Positions 43,251 through 52,206 of a stretch of DNA of 64,000 nucleotides are shown in pieces (position 1 is the first letter of the stretch; every line of letters begins with the position of its first letter). The stretch is from Gluconacetobacter johannae (GTDB taxonomy: Bacteria; Pseudomonadota; Alphaproteobacteria; Acetobacterales; Acetobacteraceae), in NCBI RefSeq assembly GCF_025994435.1, contig NZ_BAQK01000036.1:118314-182313 (forward strand), read 5' to 3'. The position numbers and the translations under genes were made by a program. The notes under the pieces were generated by a model, which was not told the DNA's origin, searched no databases, and saw only the letters and a list, made by a program, of their open reading frames with translations.

Positions 43251-45599
43251 TCATCCCTTCGCGCGCTCGACCTGCACGATCCCGTTCGCCGCGCGCAGCG
43301 ACGCGATGACCGAGGACAGATGCCGCAGGTCGCGGACCTCGATATCGGCCAGGATCTCCATGAAATCGAGCTGGCGGTTGACGATCCGCAGATTGACGAC
43401 CGTACCGTCGTGCTTCGACGCCGTGTTGGTCAGGGTCGCCAGCACCGAGGGCTCGTTCGCCGCGACGACGGTCAGGCGGCCGACATGCGGTTCGGTCGCG
43501 CCCCGGCCGATCAGATCGTAATCCCAATCGACATCCATGAAGCGTTCCGGCGTGGCGGCGAAGCTTTCCAGGGTCTGGCACCCGGCGGTGTGAATGGTGA
43601 TGCCCTTGCCCGTGGCGACGATCCCCACGATCCGGTCGCCCGGCAGGGGGTGGCAGCAGCCCGCGAAATGCACGGCGATCCCGGGGCCGATGCCGGCCAG
43701 CGCCATGCCGCCGCCCGCCTTGGGCCGGCTGCCGGTGCGCGAGGGCGCGCGCATCGGAATGCCCGGCACCATGCGCGGGGCGCGCGGCGTCTGGCGCAGT
43801 TCCGGATAGGCCGCATGGACCACGTCGCGCGGACCGATATTCCCGTTGCCGACGGAAACGTACAAATCTTCGACCGACGCCTGCTTCAGGTCGGACAGGA
43901 TGCTCTCCAGCACCTTTTCCGATCCGTCGACACCTTCCTGCCGGAAGGCCTTGGCCAGGGCGGCGCGGCCGCCATCGACATGCGCCTCGCGCTGCTGGGC
44001 GGCGACATGGCGGCGGATGCGGGCGCGCGCCTTGCCGGTGACGACGAAACGCTCCCACGACGGCGACGGGGTGCCGCCGCGCGCGGTCATGATCTCGACC
44101 TGATCGCCGTTCTGCAATTCATGCCGCAAGGGCATCAGCCGGCCGTTGATCCGCGCCCCCACGCAGGTGTCGCCCACCTGGCTATGCACCGCATAGGCGA
44201 AATCGACCGGCGTGGCCCCGCGCGGCAGCGGGATCAGCTGCCCCTTGGGGGTGAAGCAGAACACCTGGTCCTGATAGAGTTCCAGCTTCGTGTTCTCGAG
44301 GAATTCGTCCGGCGCCGCCGAATCCTCGAGAATGTCCAGCAGGTCCTGAACCCAGCGCAGGCCTGTCACCACCCGCGCCGCGTCCTCGTTCACGCCCGGC
44401 ACCTGCTTGTACAGCCAGTGCGACGCCACGCCGTTTTCGGCGATGTCATGCATTTCGGCGGTGCGGATCTGCACCTCGATCTTCTGGTTGCGGGGGTGGC
44501 GCAAGGTCACGCCGGTATGCAGGCTCTGATACCCGTTCGCCTTGGGCGTCGAGATATAGTCCTTGAACCGCCCGACAATGACCGGATAGGCGGCATGGAC
44601 CGCGCCCAGGGCGATATAGCAGGCCTCGCGCGTCGGCACGATGATCCGGAACGCCATGATGTCGGAGAGCTGCTCGAACGCGACATTGCGCTTCTGCATC
44701 TTCTCCCAGATCGAGAACGGCGATTTCTCGCGCCCCGTCACCTCGACCTCGCCCAGCCCGGCGGCGCGGCACAGTTGCGTGAGTTCGCGCCGGACCTCCT
44801 CGATCACGTCGGCGCCCTGTCCGCGCAGGTAATTCAGCCGGGCGCGGATGGTGGCGCTGGCCTCGGGCTCCAGCTCGACGAAGGACAGGTCCTGGAGTTC
44901 GCTCTTGACCTTGTCCATGCCGATGCGCCCGGCCAGGGGCGCATAGATTTCCATGGTCTCGCGCGCGATGCGCTGGCGGCGGTCCAGGCGCTGCACGTAA
45001 TGCAGCGTACGCATGTTGTGCAGCCGGTCCGCCAGCTTGACGATCAGTACCCGGATGTCCTTGGACATCGCGAGCACCAGCTTGCGGAAATTTTCGGCCT
45101 GCTTGGTCCGGTCGGACTGAAGTTCCAGCCGCGTCAGCTTGGTGACGCCGTCCACCAGGTCGGCGACCGTCGGCCCGAATTCGGCGCGCAGCCGGTCATA
45201 GCTGACGCCGGTATCCTCGATCGTATCGTGCAGCAGGGCCGTCGCGATCGAGGGCATGTCCAGATGGAAGCCGGCCAGGATGTTGGCGACCGCCAGCGGA
45301 TGGGTGATGTAGGGATCGCCGTTGTCACGCGCCTGCCCCGCATGGGCCTGCTGCGCGACGGCGAAGGCGCGGCGGATCAGATCCAGGTCGGCGTCCGGGT
45401 CGTAGGTCCGGATCCGGCGGAGCAGGCCCTCGCAGGAAATCGTCCGGACGGCGGCCACCGCCTTGTCAGGGGACGCCCCGGCAGGGACGCGGGCGGCCAC
45501 AACCGGACGATCGGGAGGCGTCACAGGCGAAAGGGGCGTCGCCCGACTGGCAACGACAACATGTCCAGAACCGGAAGGATCCGCCGCCTTTCGCCCCAT
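43251..45599 (-). CDS. Bifunctional (p)ppGpp synthetase/hydrolase (RelA/SpoT homologue, Rsh)
   Basis: 782 residues. The HD hydrolase domain has HDTIED (124-129) and appears active; the synthetase domain contains RFKD, the RXKD form seen in bifunctional enzymes rather than the EXDD of RelA. A TGS domain (FCFTPKGQLIPLPRGATP) and a C-terminal ACT domain follow. It is the likely sole long stringent-response enzyme. A Ser/Pro/Val-rich N-terminal extension of about 45 residues precedes the HD domain. It starts four bases after rpoZ. Confidence 0.95.
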   Translation of the reverse strand: MGRKAADPSGSGHVVVASRATPLSPVTPPDRPVVAARVPAGASPDKAVAAVRTISCEGLLRRIRTYDPDADLDLIRRAFAVAQQAHAGQARDNGDPYITHPLAVANILAGFHLDMPSIATALLHDTIEDTGVSYDRLRAEFGPTVADLVDGVTKLTRLELQSDRTKQAENFRKLVLAMSKDIRVLIVKLADRLHNMRTLHYVQRLDRRQRIARETMEIYAPLAGRIGMDKVKSELQDLSFVELEPEASATIRARLNYLRGQGADVIEEVRRELTQLCRAAGLGEVEVTGREKSPFSIWEKMQKRNVAFEQLSDIMAFRIIVPTREACYIALGAVHAAYPVIVGRFKDYISTPKANGYQSLHTGVTLRHPRNQKIEVQIRTAEMHDIAENGVASHWLYKQVPGVNEDAARVVTGLRWVQDLLDILEDSAAPDEFLENTKLELYQDQVFCFTPKGQLIPLPRGATPVDFAYAVHSQVGDTCVGARINGRLMPLRHELQNGDQVEIMTARGGTPSPSWERFVVTGKARARIRRHVAAQQREAHVDGGRAALAKAFRQEGVDGSEKVLESILSDLKQASVEDLYVSVGNGNIGPRDVVHAAYPELRQTPRAPRMVPGIPMRAPSRTGSRPKAGGGMALAGIGPGIAVHFAGCCHPLPGDRIVGIVATGKGITIHTAGCQTLESFAATPERFMDVDWDYDLIGRGATEPHVGRLTVVAANEPSVLATLTNTASKHDGTVVNLRIVNRQLDFMEILADIEVRDLRHLSSVIASLRAANGIVQVERAKG

Positions 45600-45603
45600 G
45601 CGC

Positions 45604-45999
45604 TTACCGCCGTGCGCGGCCGCCCAGTTCGGCCTCGATCGCAGCCTCCAGCTCCTCGGCGGACATGCCGGCGCCGTGGCCGGCCTCCTCCTCGGGCGAG
45701 ACATCCTGGAGACCGAAGATGTTCTGCTCGGTCGGGATCAGGTCCATGACCTCCTCATCCGCCGGCTCCGGCTCGGGCGCGCGGGCCAGCGAGCGGATGA
45801 GGTCACCGCGGATCTGTTCCAGCCCGATGGTCTGGTCCGCGATCTCGCGCAGGGCGACGACAGGGTTCTTGTCGTTGTCGCGATCGACCGTCAGTTCCTC
45901 GCCCCGCGACAGGTTACGTGCGCGCTGCGCCGCGAGCAGAACCAGCTCGAATCGGTTGGGAATCCGTTCAACGCAGTCTTCGACGGTAACGCGAGCCAT
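45604..45999 (-). CDS. rpoZ: RNA polymerase omega subunit
   Basis: 131 residues. The conserved N-terminal half (MARVTVEDCVERIPNRFELV and LAAQRARNLSRG) binds the beta-prime subunit. The acidic C-terminal tail (about 75-131) is typical of alphaproteobacteria. The ribosome site lies in GGAGGCTGGCCTC, which can self-pair next to the ATG. Adjacency to rsh fits the known role of omega in ppGpp binding in other bacteria. Confidence 0.95.
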   Translation of the reverse strand: MARVTVEDCVERIPNRFELVLLAAQRARNLSRGEELTVDRDNDKNPVVALREIADQTIGLEQIRGDLIRSLARAPEPEPADEEVMDLIPTEQNIFGLQDVSPEEEAGHGAGMSAEELEAAIEAELGGRARR

Positions 46000-46091
46000 G
46001 AGGCCAGCCTCCGGTATAAAGTGTCAGGTAAAAAACCATTCTTATCCACCGCGCCCCGAAAAAGCAAGCTTCGCGCCAGTCGCGGCGAAGA

Positions 46092-46589
46092 TCAGGGCGG
46101 CGCGAGGCGACGGATCGCCTGGTCGGGCAGGCCCGCCACCAGGTCATCGACCGACCGGCCCGAACGCGGGTCGCGCCACCCCGGCGCCACGTCGCGCAAC
46201 GGCAGCAGCACGAAGGCGCGCGCCTCCGCCCGGGGGTGCGGCAGGATCGGGTCCGGCGCCGCCCGCACGCAGGCCCCCATCGCCACGATATCCAGGTCCA
46301 GAGGGCGGGCCGCGTTGGCCACCGTCCGCACCCGGCCGGCCCGTGCCTCGATCCGCTGCAACGCCCCCAGCAGGGTTTCGGGCGCGATCGCACCACTCGC
46401 CCGGACGACGCCGTTGACGTAGGGGGGCTGCCCGGACGGGGGGACAGGCGCGCTTTCGTACCAGTTGGACACCGCCTGGACGGCTATGCCCGGTATCGCG
46501 GCGATCTGCTCCACGGCCCACCGGCAGGTGGCCAACGGCCCCTCGCCGTCCGGCCCCGGCAGGTTGGCCCCTATCGCAATCAGGATCAT
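46092..46589 (-). CDS. folK: 2-amino-4-hydroxy-6-hydroxymethyldihydropteridine pyrophosphokinase
   Basis: 165 residues. It transfers pyrophosphate from ATP to the pterin in folate synthesis. NWYESAPV, PPYVNGVV and RPLDLDIVAMG are family motifs. It stands alone; other folate genes are not nearby. The 239 bases upstream are shared with the divergent NYN-domain gene. Confidence 0.93.
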   Translation of the reverse strand: MILIAIGANLPGPDGEGPLATCRWAVEQIAAIPGIAVQAVSNWYESAPVPPSGQPPYVNGVVRASGAIAPETLLGALQRIEARAGRVRTVANAARPLDLDIVAMGACVRAAPDPILPHPRAEARAFVLLPLRDVAPGWRDPRSGRSVDDLVAGLPDQAIRRLAPP

Positions 46590-46828
46590 TCTTCACCCAG
46601 CTATTGTGTGGTTCAGCACACCACGAACAGCCGCCATGATCGTGGCGACGAACGGCTTGTCCCTGTTTTTTCGATTTTTTCCAGTCCAAAACCACGGATG
46701 TGGCAACTTCTACCATACCAATTTCACGCCGACGCCTCTATCGTCGGACCAGAGAGGCGAAACGGGCGCGTAACAGACTTTCCCCGCATCCGGATGCGGG
46801 CTTCAGGACGTTTCAGGGATCAGGTCGC

Positions 46829-47440
46829 ATGTTTTTTCAACCCAACGAACGCGTATGCCTCTTTATCGACGGTGCCAGCCTGTATTCAGCGTCGCGCCAT
46901 CTGGGGTTCGATGTCGATTATCGAAATCTTCTCGCGTTCTTCCGCTCCAAATGTCATGTGATCCGTGCCTATTACTATTCGGCGATCCTTGAGAGCGAGG
47001 AATACTCCCCCCTCAAGCCCCTGACCGACTGGCTGGTCTATAACGGCTATTTCCTGGTGACCAAGACGGCGCGTGAATTCGTCGACCAGAACGGCCGCAG
47101 GCGCGTCAAGGGCAGCATGGACATCGAACTCGCGGTGGACATGATGGAGATGGCCTCCAAAATCGACCATGCCGTGCTGTTCAGTGGCGACGCGGATTTC
47201 CGGCGTCTCCTCGAATCGGTCCAGCGGCAGGGGGTGCGCGCATCGGTCATTTCGTCGGTCCGCACCACGCCGCCCCTGATCGGCGACGACCTGCGCCGCC
47301 AGGCCGACCAGTTCATCGACCTGGCCGACATCGCCCCTCAATTCACCCGCCGGCAGGCCGAAGCCAGAACGATCCGCCAGCATCAGACGCCCGTCCGCCA
47401 CCCGGCCGACCAGATGAGCGAACTCGACCACAGCGACTGA
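46829..47440 (+). CDS. NYN-domain (LabA/DUF88-like) protein, putative ribonuclease
   Basis: 203 residues. The NYN/PIN-like fold is indicated by CLFIDGASLY (Asp14), KGSMDIELAVDMM and LFSGDADFRRLLE, which supply the acidic active-site cluster of this family. Relatives include LabA and human MARF1/Vigilin-type NYN proteins; several are RNA nucleases. The C-terminal 35 residues are polar and probably disordered. The ATG at 46829 is chosen because upstream in-frame sequence is arginine-rich shadow. The substrate is unknown. Confidence 0.88.
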   Translation: MFFQPNERVCLFIDGASLYSASRHLGFDVDYRNLLAFFRSKCHVIRAYYYSAILESEEYSPLKPLTDWLVYNGYFLVTKTAREFVDQNGRRRVKGSMDIELAVDMMEMASKIDHAVLFSGDADFRRLLESVQRQGVRASVISSVRTTPPLIGDDLRRQADQFIDLADIAPQFTRRQAEARTIRQHQTPVRHPADQMSELDHSD

Positions 47441-47534
47441 TATCGCGGCTTCCGCGGGCCGCCGGCCGGTCGCGGACGGCCACGTCGAGTCGCTTGACGG
47501 GCCGCGCGCCAGGCGACCCGACGTCCGGTGGCGT

Positions 47535-49031
47535 TCAGCCTTCCAGTTGCAGCGCCCGCGTCGTCCAGTCGTGGACATGGGCGCAGAGTTCCGGCCGATC
47601 GGCCAGCGTCCCGCCGAACGAGGGAATCATTTCCTTCAGCTTGGACTCCCACCTCGGCAATTCGCCGGCGAAACATTTGCGGATGACCGTCAGCATGATC
47701 GGCACGGCGGTAGACGCCCCGGGGGACGCGCCCAGCAGGGCGGCGACCGAACCGTTCGCACCGGTAATGACCTCGGTCCCGAATTGCAGCACGCCGCCCT
47801 TCTGCGCGTCCTTCTTTATCACCTGCACGCGCTGGCCGGCGACGATCAGTTCCCAATCCTCGGCCCGTGCGGTCGGCACGAAATCGCGCAGCGCCGCCAG
47901 GCGGGCCTGGTTCGACTGCATGACCTGCTGGATCAGATATCTGGTCAGGGCCATGTTGTCGCGCGCCACGGCCAGCATGGCGCCGATATTGTCCATGTGG
48001 ATCGAACACGGCAGGTCCCACAGCGACCCCTGCTTGAGGAACTTGGTCGAGAATCCGGCATAGGGCCCGAACAGCAGGCCGGGCTTGCCGTCGATGACGC
48101 GCGTATCCAGATGCGGCACCGACATCGGCGGCGCGCCGACCGACGCCTTGCCGTAGACCTTGGCGTGGTGATGCGCGGCGACCTCGGGATTCTTGCAGCG
48201 CAGGAACTGGCCGCTGACCGGAAACCCACCGATGCCCTTGGATTCGGGAATGCCGGTTTTCTGCAGCAGCGGCAGCGCCCCGCCGCCCGCGCCGATAAAG
48301 ACGAACCGCGCGCCGACCGACAGCCTGGTACCGGCCGCAAGGTCGCGGACCGCCACCCGCCAGCCGCCGGACGCATCGCGGGTCAGATCCTCGACCTCAT
48401 GCCCCAGCTTGAGGTCGAATGCGGGCTGCTGCGTCAGGAAATGAACCAGCAGATGCGTCAATGCGCCGAAATTGACGTCGGTGCCCGACGCGATCCATGT
48501 GGCGGCCAGCGGGGTGCCGGCCGTCCGGCCCTCCATCACCAGCGGCATCCACTGTTTCAACTGCGCCGGATCGGTCGAAAAGCGCATGCCCGCGAACAGC
48601 GGATGGTCCTTCAGCGCCTCATGGCGGCGACGAAGGTAGTCGCCATTCTCGGCGCCCCAGACGAAGCTCATGTGCGGAATGGGATTGATGAACTCACGCG
48701 GCGACGTGATTATCCCCGATTCGACCAGATAGGACCAGAACTGGCGCGAGACCTGAAACGCCTCGTTGACGCCGACCGCCTTGGAAATATCAATCGTCCC
48801 GTCGGCGCGTTCGGGGGTGTAGTTCAGTTCGCACAGGGCCGCATGTCCGGTGCCGGCATTGTTCCAGGCGTTGGAACTCTCAAGCGCCACGTCATCCAGG
48901 CGCCCGAACAGGCCGATCGACCAGTCCGGCTGCAGCAGTTTCAGCAGCGCACCCAGCGTCGCGCTCATTACCCCGCCACCGATCAGGACGACGTCATAGG
49001 CAGAATCGGTTCGGGTGGTCTTCGCGGTCAT
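47535..49031 (-). CDS. mqo: Malate:quinone oxidoreductase
   Basis: 498 residues. A membrane-associated FAD enzyme that oxidises malate and passes electrons to ubiquinone, an alternative to soluble malate dehydrogenase. The FAD motif GGGVMSATLG starts at about 18, followed by the hallmark ESSNAWNNAGTGHAALCE. GGAG eight bases upstream supports the ATG at 49031. An FNR/FixK-like palindrome lies about 165 bases upstream. Confidence 0.96.
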   Translation of the reverse strand: MTAKTTRTDSAYDVVLIGGGVMSATLGALLKLLQPDWSIGLFGRLDDVALESSNAWNNAGTGHAALCELNYTPERADGTIDISKAVGVNEAFQVSRQFWSYLVESGIITSPREFINPIPHMSFVWGAENGDYLRRRHEALKDHPLFAGMRFSTDPAQLKQWMPLVMEGRTAGTPLAATWIASGTDVNFGALTHLLVHFLTQQPAFDLKLGHEVEDLTRDASGGWRVAVRDLAAGTRLSVGARFVFIGAGGGALPLLQKTGIPESKGIGGFPVSGQFLRCKNPEVAAHHHAKVYGKASVGAPPMSVPHLDTRVIDGKPGLLFGPYAGFSTKFLKQGSLWDLPCSIHMDNIGAMLAVARDNMALTRYLIQQVMQSNQARLAALRDFVPTARAEDWELIVAGQRVQVIKKDAQKGGVLQFGTEVITGANGSVAALLGASPGASTAVPIMLTVIRKCFAGELPRWESKLKEMIPSFGGTLADRPELCAHVHDWTTRALQLEG

Positions 49032-49533
49032 GATCTTCTCCGGAATGACATCGGCATGCTTGCGCCTGTCACTGCAATCAGGCCTGCCGGACGTCCGGCG
49101 GCGGCTTCGGTCCCCGACGGGATGGCTTTCCTGTCCGATATGGTCCAGCGGCAGGAAACAGTCCGGGCATAGTCCCGATCTGGCGGGACAAAATTGATGC
49201 GGGTCAACCGCTTTTCCTGAAAACGGAACAGTACAGCCATACCCTTCCCAGCCCTGCCTGGTTCGCCGGAACGCCCTATCCTCATGCCATTCAGCCCCGC
49301 ATTCCGGCGCATCATCTCTCCGCGAGGGCAACGGTTCCCGCGCCATCGCAGGGTTGGCGGAAGCCGTTCGCGGATATGTTTGAAAACACCCTCGCGTTTC
49401 AATCTCTTTCTTTTAGAATCTTCACTTTCTTTAAATAACCTTTCAGATCCGAGGCACCCGAAAACATTCGGGGCACGCATGGCAGGCAAACGGTTTTCGC
49501 ATCGCCTGGACGGACTGCGCCGTCACCCACCCG
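49032..49533 (-). other. Gene-free 502-base stretch upstream of mqo
   Basis: No frame here has recognisable protein similarity. The strand orientation makes it the mqo promoter region and the downstream flank of the phosphotransacetylase-like gene. It contains the FNR-like site (49194-49207) and an AT-rich, pyrimidine-rich patch (about 49395-49445) unlike the surrounding GC-rich DNA. I see no hairpin with a T tract. Confidence 0.6.
49194..49207. promoter_or_regulatory. FNR/FixK-like palindrome upstream of mqo
   Basis: TTGAT-GCGG-GTCAA has the two half-sites and four-base spacer of CRP/FNR-family operators (TTGAT-N4-ATCAA), with one mismatch to full symmetry. It lies 163-176 bases before the mqo start. 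A near-identical site precedes the Rieske oxygenase at 62253. Confidence 0.5.
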
Positions 49534-50463
49534 CTAGAAGGCAGCGGGCGCCCCGCCGGCCCGCGACATGACCGCCGCCAGCATGCCGGACAGGATCCGT
49601 GTACGCACCGAATCGGCGCGGCTGGTCAGGACGACGGGCACCCGCGCGCCCAGCACGATGCCGGCGGCCGAGGCCCCGCCCATGAAAATCATCTGCTTGG
49701 CCAGCATGTTTCCAGCCTCCAGGTCCGGGACGACCAGGATGTCGGCGTGGCCCGCGACCGGCGACTGCACGCCCTTGCAGCGCGCGGCCTCGATGCTCAG
49801 CGCATTGTCCAGCGCCAGGGGCCCGTCCACCACCCCGCCCGAGATCTGGCCCCGTTCCGCCATTTTCGCCAGAAGGGCGGCATCCAGCGTGGACGGCAGG
49901 TCGGGATTGACCGTTTCGATCGCCGACAGGATGGCGACCCGGGGCCGGGCAATGCCGATCACATGGGCGAAGTCGATCGCGTTCTGCACGATGTCCCGCC
50001 GCGCCGGCAGGTCCGGGGCGATGTTCACCGCCCCGTCCGTCAGCAGCAGCAGGCGGGGCCAGGCCGGCACGTCCAGAACGAAGACGTGACTCATGCGCCG
50101 GTCGGTCCGCAGGCCCGATTCATGATGTCCGATCTCGCGCAGGAAGACACTGGAATGAAGCGATCCCTTCATCAGGATTCCGACCGCCCCCTCTCGCGCC
50201 AGGGCCACGCCGCGCGATGCGGCCATCCGCTCGTCCCCGGCCTCGACCAGGCGGCAGCCGGACAGGTCGATCGACGCCGACCGCGCGATGTCGCGGATGG
50301 TGGCCGACGGGCCGACCAGGACGGGCTGGACGATCCCCTTCTGCCGGAGGCCCACGGCGGCCTCCAGCGCGGGGATGCTGCAGGGATGAATGACGGCGGC
50401 CGCTATGGGCGGCCCGTCGGCGAGGACGGCAAACAATTCGTCGAAGGCGGGCGATGACGGCAT
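49534..50463 (-). CDS. Phosphate acetyl/butyryltransferase family protein
   Basis: 309 residues of the PTA_PTB fold. MKGSLHSSVFLREIG, the HVFVLDVP segment and the late MIFMGGASAAGIVLGARVPVVLTSR match phosphate butyryl/acetyltransferases and the C-terminal half of bifunctional enoyl-CoA hydratase/phosphate acetyltransferases. It would exchange phosphate and CoA on a short acyl group. No acetate or butyrate kinase is adjacent, so the physiological acyl group is unclear. Confidence 0.88.
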   Translation of the reverse strand: MPSSPAFDELFAVLADGPPIAAAVIHPCSIPALEAAVGLRQKGIVQPVLVGPSATIRDIARSASIDLSGCRLVEAGDERMAASRGVALAREGAVGILMKGSLHSSVFLREIGHHESGLRTDRRMSHVFVLDVPAWPRLLLLTDGAVNIAPDLPARRDIVQNAIDFAHVIGIARPRVAILSAIETVNPDLPSTLDAALLAKMAERGQISGGVVDGPLALDNALSIEAARCKGVQSPVAGHADILVVPDLEAGNMLAKQMIFMGGASAAGIVLGARVPVVLTSRADSVRTRILSGMLAAVMSRAGGAPAAF

Positions 50464-50533
50464 CGGGACAACCGGGCTGCAAATGCGAAACGGACCGCAC
50501 CCTCATGCCACGTTCCCCCGATGGCCCCTGGCA

Positions 50534-51139
50534 TCATCTTTGTGCGAGGCGCCGGCGCCGGACCGCCCCGGGCAGCAGGCGATAGAGCAGCAGCACCGCC
50601 ATGACGACGGCATAAAGCAGCGGTTCGACCCGCAGCACCTTGAAGGACAGGATGAAATGCACCGCCGCGCACAGCCCGGCCAGATAGACCATGCGATGCA
50701 CGGCCCCCCAGCGCCGGCCCAGACGCCGGATGGACCATGCGTTCGACGTGGCGGCCAGCACCGACACGATCAGGAACGCCACCATCCCCAGGATGACGAA
50801 CGGCCGCCGCGTGATGTCGGCCAGCAGAACCGCGCCGTCGAACCCCTGGTCCAGGCCGACATAGGCCGTGACGTGGAACAGCGCATACCAGAACGCCAGC
50901 AGGCCCAGCGCCCGCCGGTAGCGCAGCAGGTTGATCCCGGCCAGTTCGCGCAGCGGCGTCACGCACAAGGACAGGATCAGGAAACGGATGGCCCACAGGC
51001 CCAGCGTGCGCTCGAAGACATTGACCGGGTCCGCGCCCAGCCGGTTCGCCACCCCCATCGCGAAGGTCGCCGCCGCCGGGACCAGCCCCACGGCGTACAG
51101 CAGGGTCCGGACCCTCCCGGCCGACAGCCGCGCCGCCAT
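50534..51139 (-). CDS. msrQ: Heme-binding membrane subunit MsrQ
   Basis: 201 residues with about six membrane helices of the ferric-reductase-like (YedZ) family. It passes electrons from the quinone pool to periplasmic MsrP. Heme-ligand histidines are likely in ALFHVTAYV, GAVHRMVYL and AAVHFILSF. The ATG at 51139 lies two bases after the msrP stop. Confidence 0.93.
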   Translation of the reverse strand: MAARLSAGRVRTLLYAVGLVPAAATFAMGVANRLGADPVNVFERTLGLWAIRFLILSLCVTPLRELAGINLLRYRRALGLLAFWYALFHVTAYVGLDQGFDGAVLLADITRRPFVILGMVAFLIVSVLAATSNAWSIRRLGRRWGAVHRMVYLAGLCAAVHFILSFKVLRVEPLLYAVVMAVLLLYRLLPGAVRRRRLAQR

Positions 51140-51141
51140 CT

Positions 51142-52101
51142 TCAGAAATCGCGACGCAGGTTCATGCCGGCGTACAGGGCCGCCACCTGCTCGCCGTAGC
51201 CGTTGAACGGCAGGGTCGGCTTGCGCGCCGCGCCGAAGAAGCCGCCGCGCACGCCGATCGGGCGCTCGGTCGCCTGGCTCCAGCGCGGATGATCGACCTC
51301 GGGATTGACGTTGGCGTAGAAGCCGTACTCGTCCGGGGCGCGCAGATTCCACGAGGTCGGCGGCCGGCTGTCCGTCAGGCGGATGCGAACCACGGATTTG
51401 GCGCCCTTGAAGCCGTATTTCCACGGCACCACCAGCCGGATCGGCGCGCCGTTCTGGTTCGGCAGCGTCTGGCCATACAGGCCCACCGCCAGGATCGTCA
51501 GCGGGTGCAGGGCCTCGTCCAGCCGCAGCCCTTCCACGTACGGCCAGTCCAGCACCGGCAGCACACCCGACTGGCCCGGCATTTCGGACGGGCGGACGAC
51601 CGATTCGAACGCCACGTATTTCGCGCTGCCCAGGGGCTCGACCTCCTTCAGCAGCTCGGCCAGCGGGAAGCCGATCCACGGGATGACCATCGACCAGGCC
51701 TCGACGCAGCGCATGCGATACAGCCGTTCCTGCAACGGCCGGGCCAGCAGCGCGTCGATGTCGTAGGTACGGGGATGCGCGACCAGCCCATCGACCCGCA
51801 CGGTCCAGGGACGTGGGTGGAAACCGCCCGACCGCTCGGCCGGATCGGTCTTCTCCAGCCCGAATTCGTAGAAATTATTGTAGTGGGTGACGTCCTGGAA
51901 CGGGGTCGGCGTCAGGCCCTCGGTGGATTGTCCGCCGGACCGGGCCGTCAGCGGCGCCGCCCGCGCCGGGGCCGGCCGCAGGAGGCCGGGCGGCACGATC
52001 GCCCCGGCCAGGCCGGTGGCCAGCAGGTCGCGCCGCGACAGCCAGAGCGACCGGGGCGTGATCTCCGACGCGGGGGGATGGGGATAGCGAAAGATACTCA
52101 T
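51142..52101 (-). CDS. msrP: Periplasmic methionine sulfoxide reductase MsrP (molybdenum enzyme)
   Basis: 319 residues. A twin-arginine signal (SRRDLLATGLAGA, about 23-35) exports the folded protein. The molybdopterin-ligating cysteine is in RMRCVEAWSMVIPW. With MsrQ it repairs oxidised methionines of periplasmic proteins. The ATG at 52101 (MSIFRYPHPP) is chosen; 16 further residues are possible upstream. It faces the divergent dehydrogenase gene across 105 bases. Confidence 0.95.
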   Translation of the reverse strand: MSIFRYPHPPASEITPRSLWLSRRDLLATGLAGAIVPPGLLRPAPARAAPLTARSGGQSTEGLTPTPFQDVTHYNNFYEFGLEKTDPAERSGGFHPRPWTVRVDGLVAHPRTYDIDALLARPLQERLYRMRCVEAWSMVIPWIGFPLAELLKEVEPLGSAKYVAFESVVRPSEMPGQSGVLPVLDWPYVEGLRLDEALHPLTILAVGLYGQTLPNQNGAPIRLVVPWKYGFKGAKSVVRIRLTDSRPPTSWNLRAPDEYGFYANVNPEVDHPRWSQATERPIGVRGGFFGAARKPTLPFNGYGEQVAALYAGMNLRRDF

Positions 52102-52206
52102 GAACCGGTCCCCCTTGCATGCCGTCCGCCACGGCCTCCGGGGTGACATCGTCCCCCCGCTCCTGCACTGTGCGCTGATATACCGAAGACAGGAAGGATC
52201 GGCATC

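Noticed and set aside
46042..46050. A DnaA-box-like TTATCCACC upstream of rpoZ, and a similar TTATCCACG inside fabZ near 29858
   Set aside because: Each is isolated with one mismatch. There is no cluster, no dnaA, and no AT-rich unwinding region, so no origin is claimed despite the rpmH-rnpA cluster nearby.
49284..49571. A 95-codon plus-strand frame in the gene-free stretch
   Set aside because: Composition is basic and low-complexity at the C-terminus, it runs into the next gene antisense, and no family is recognised.
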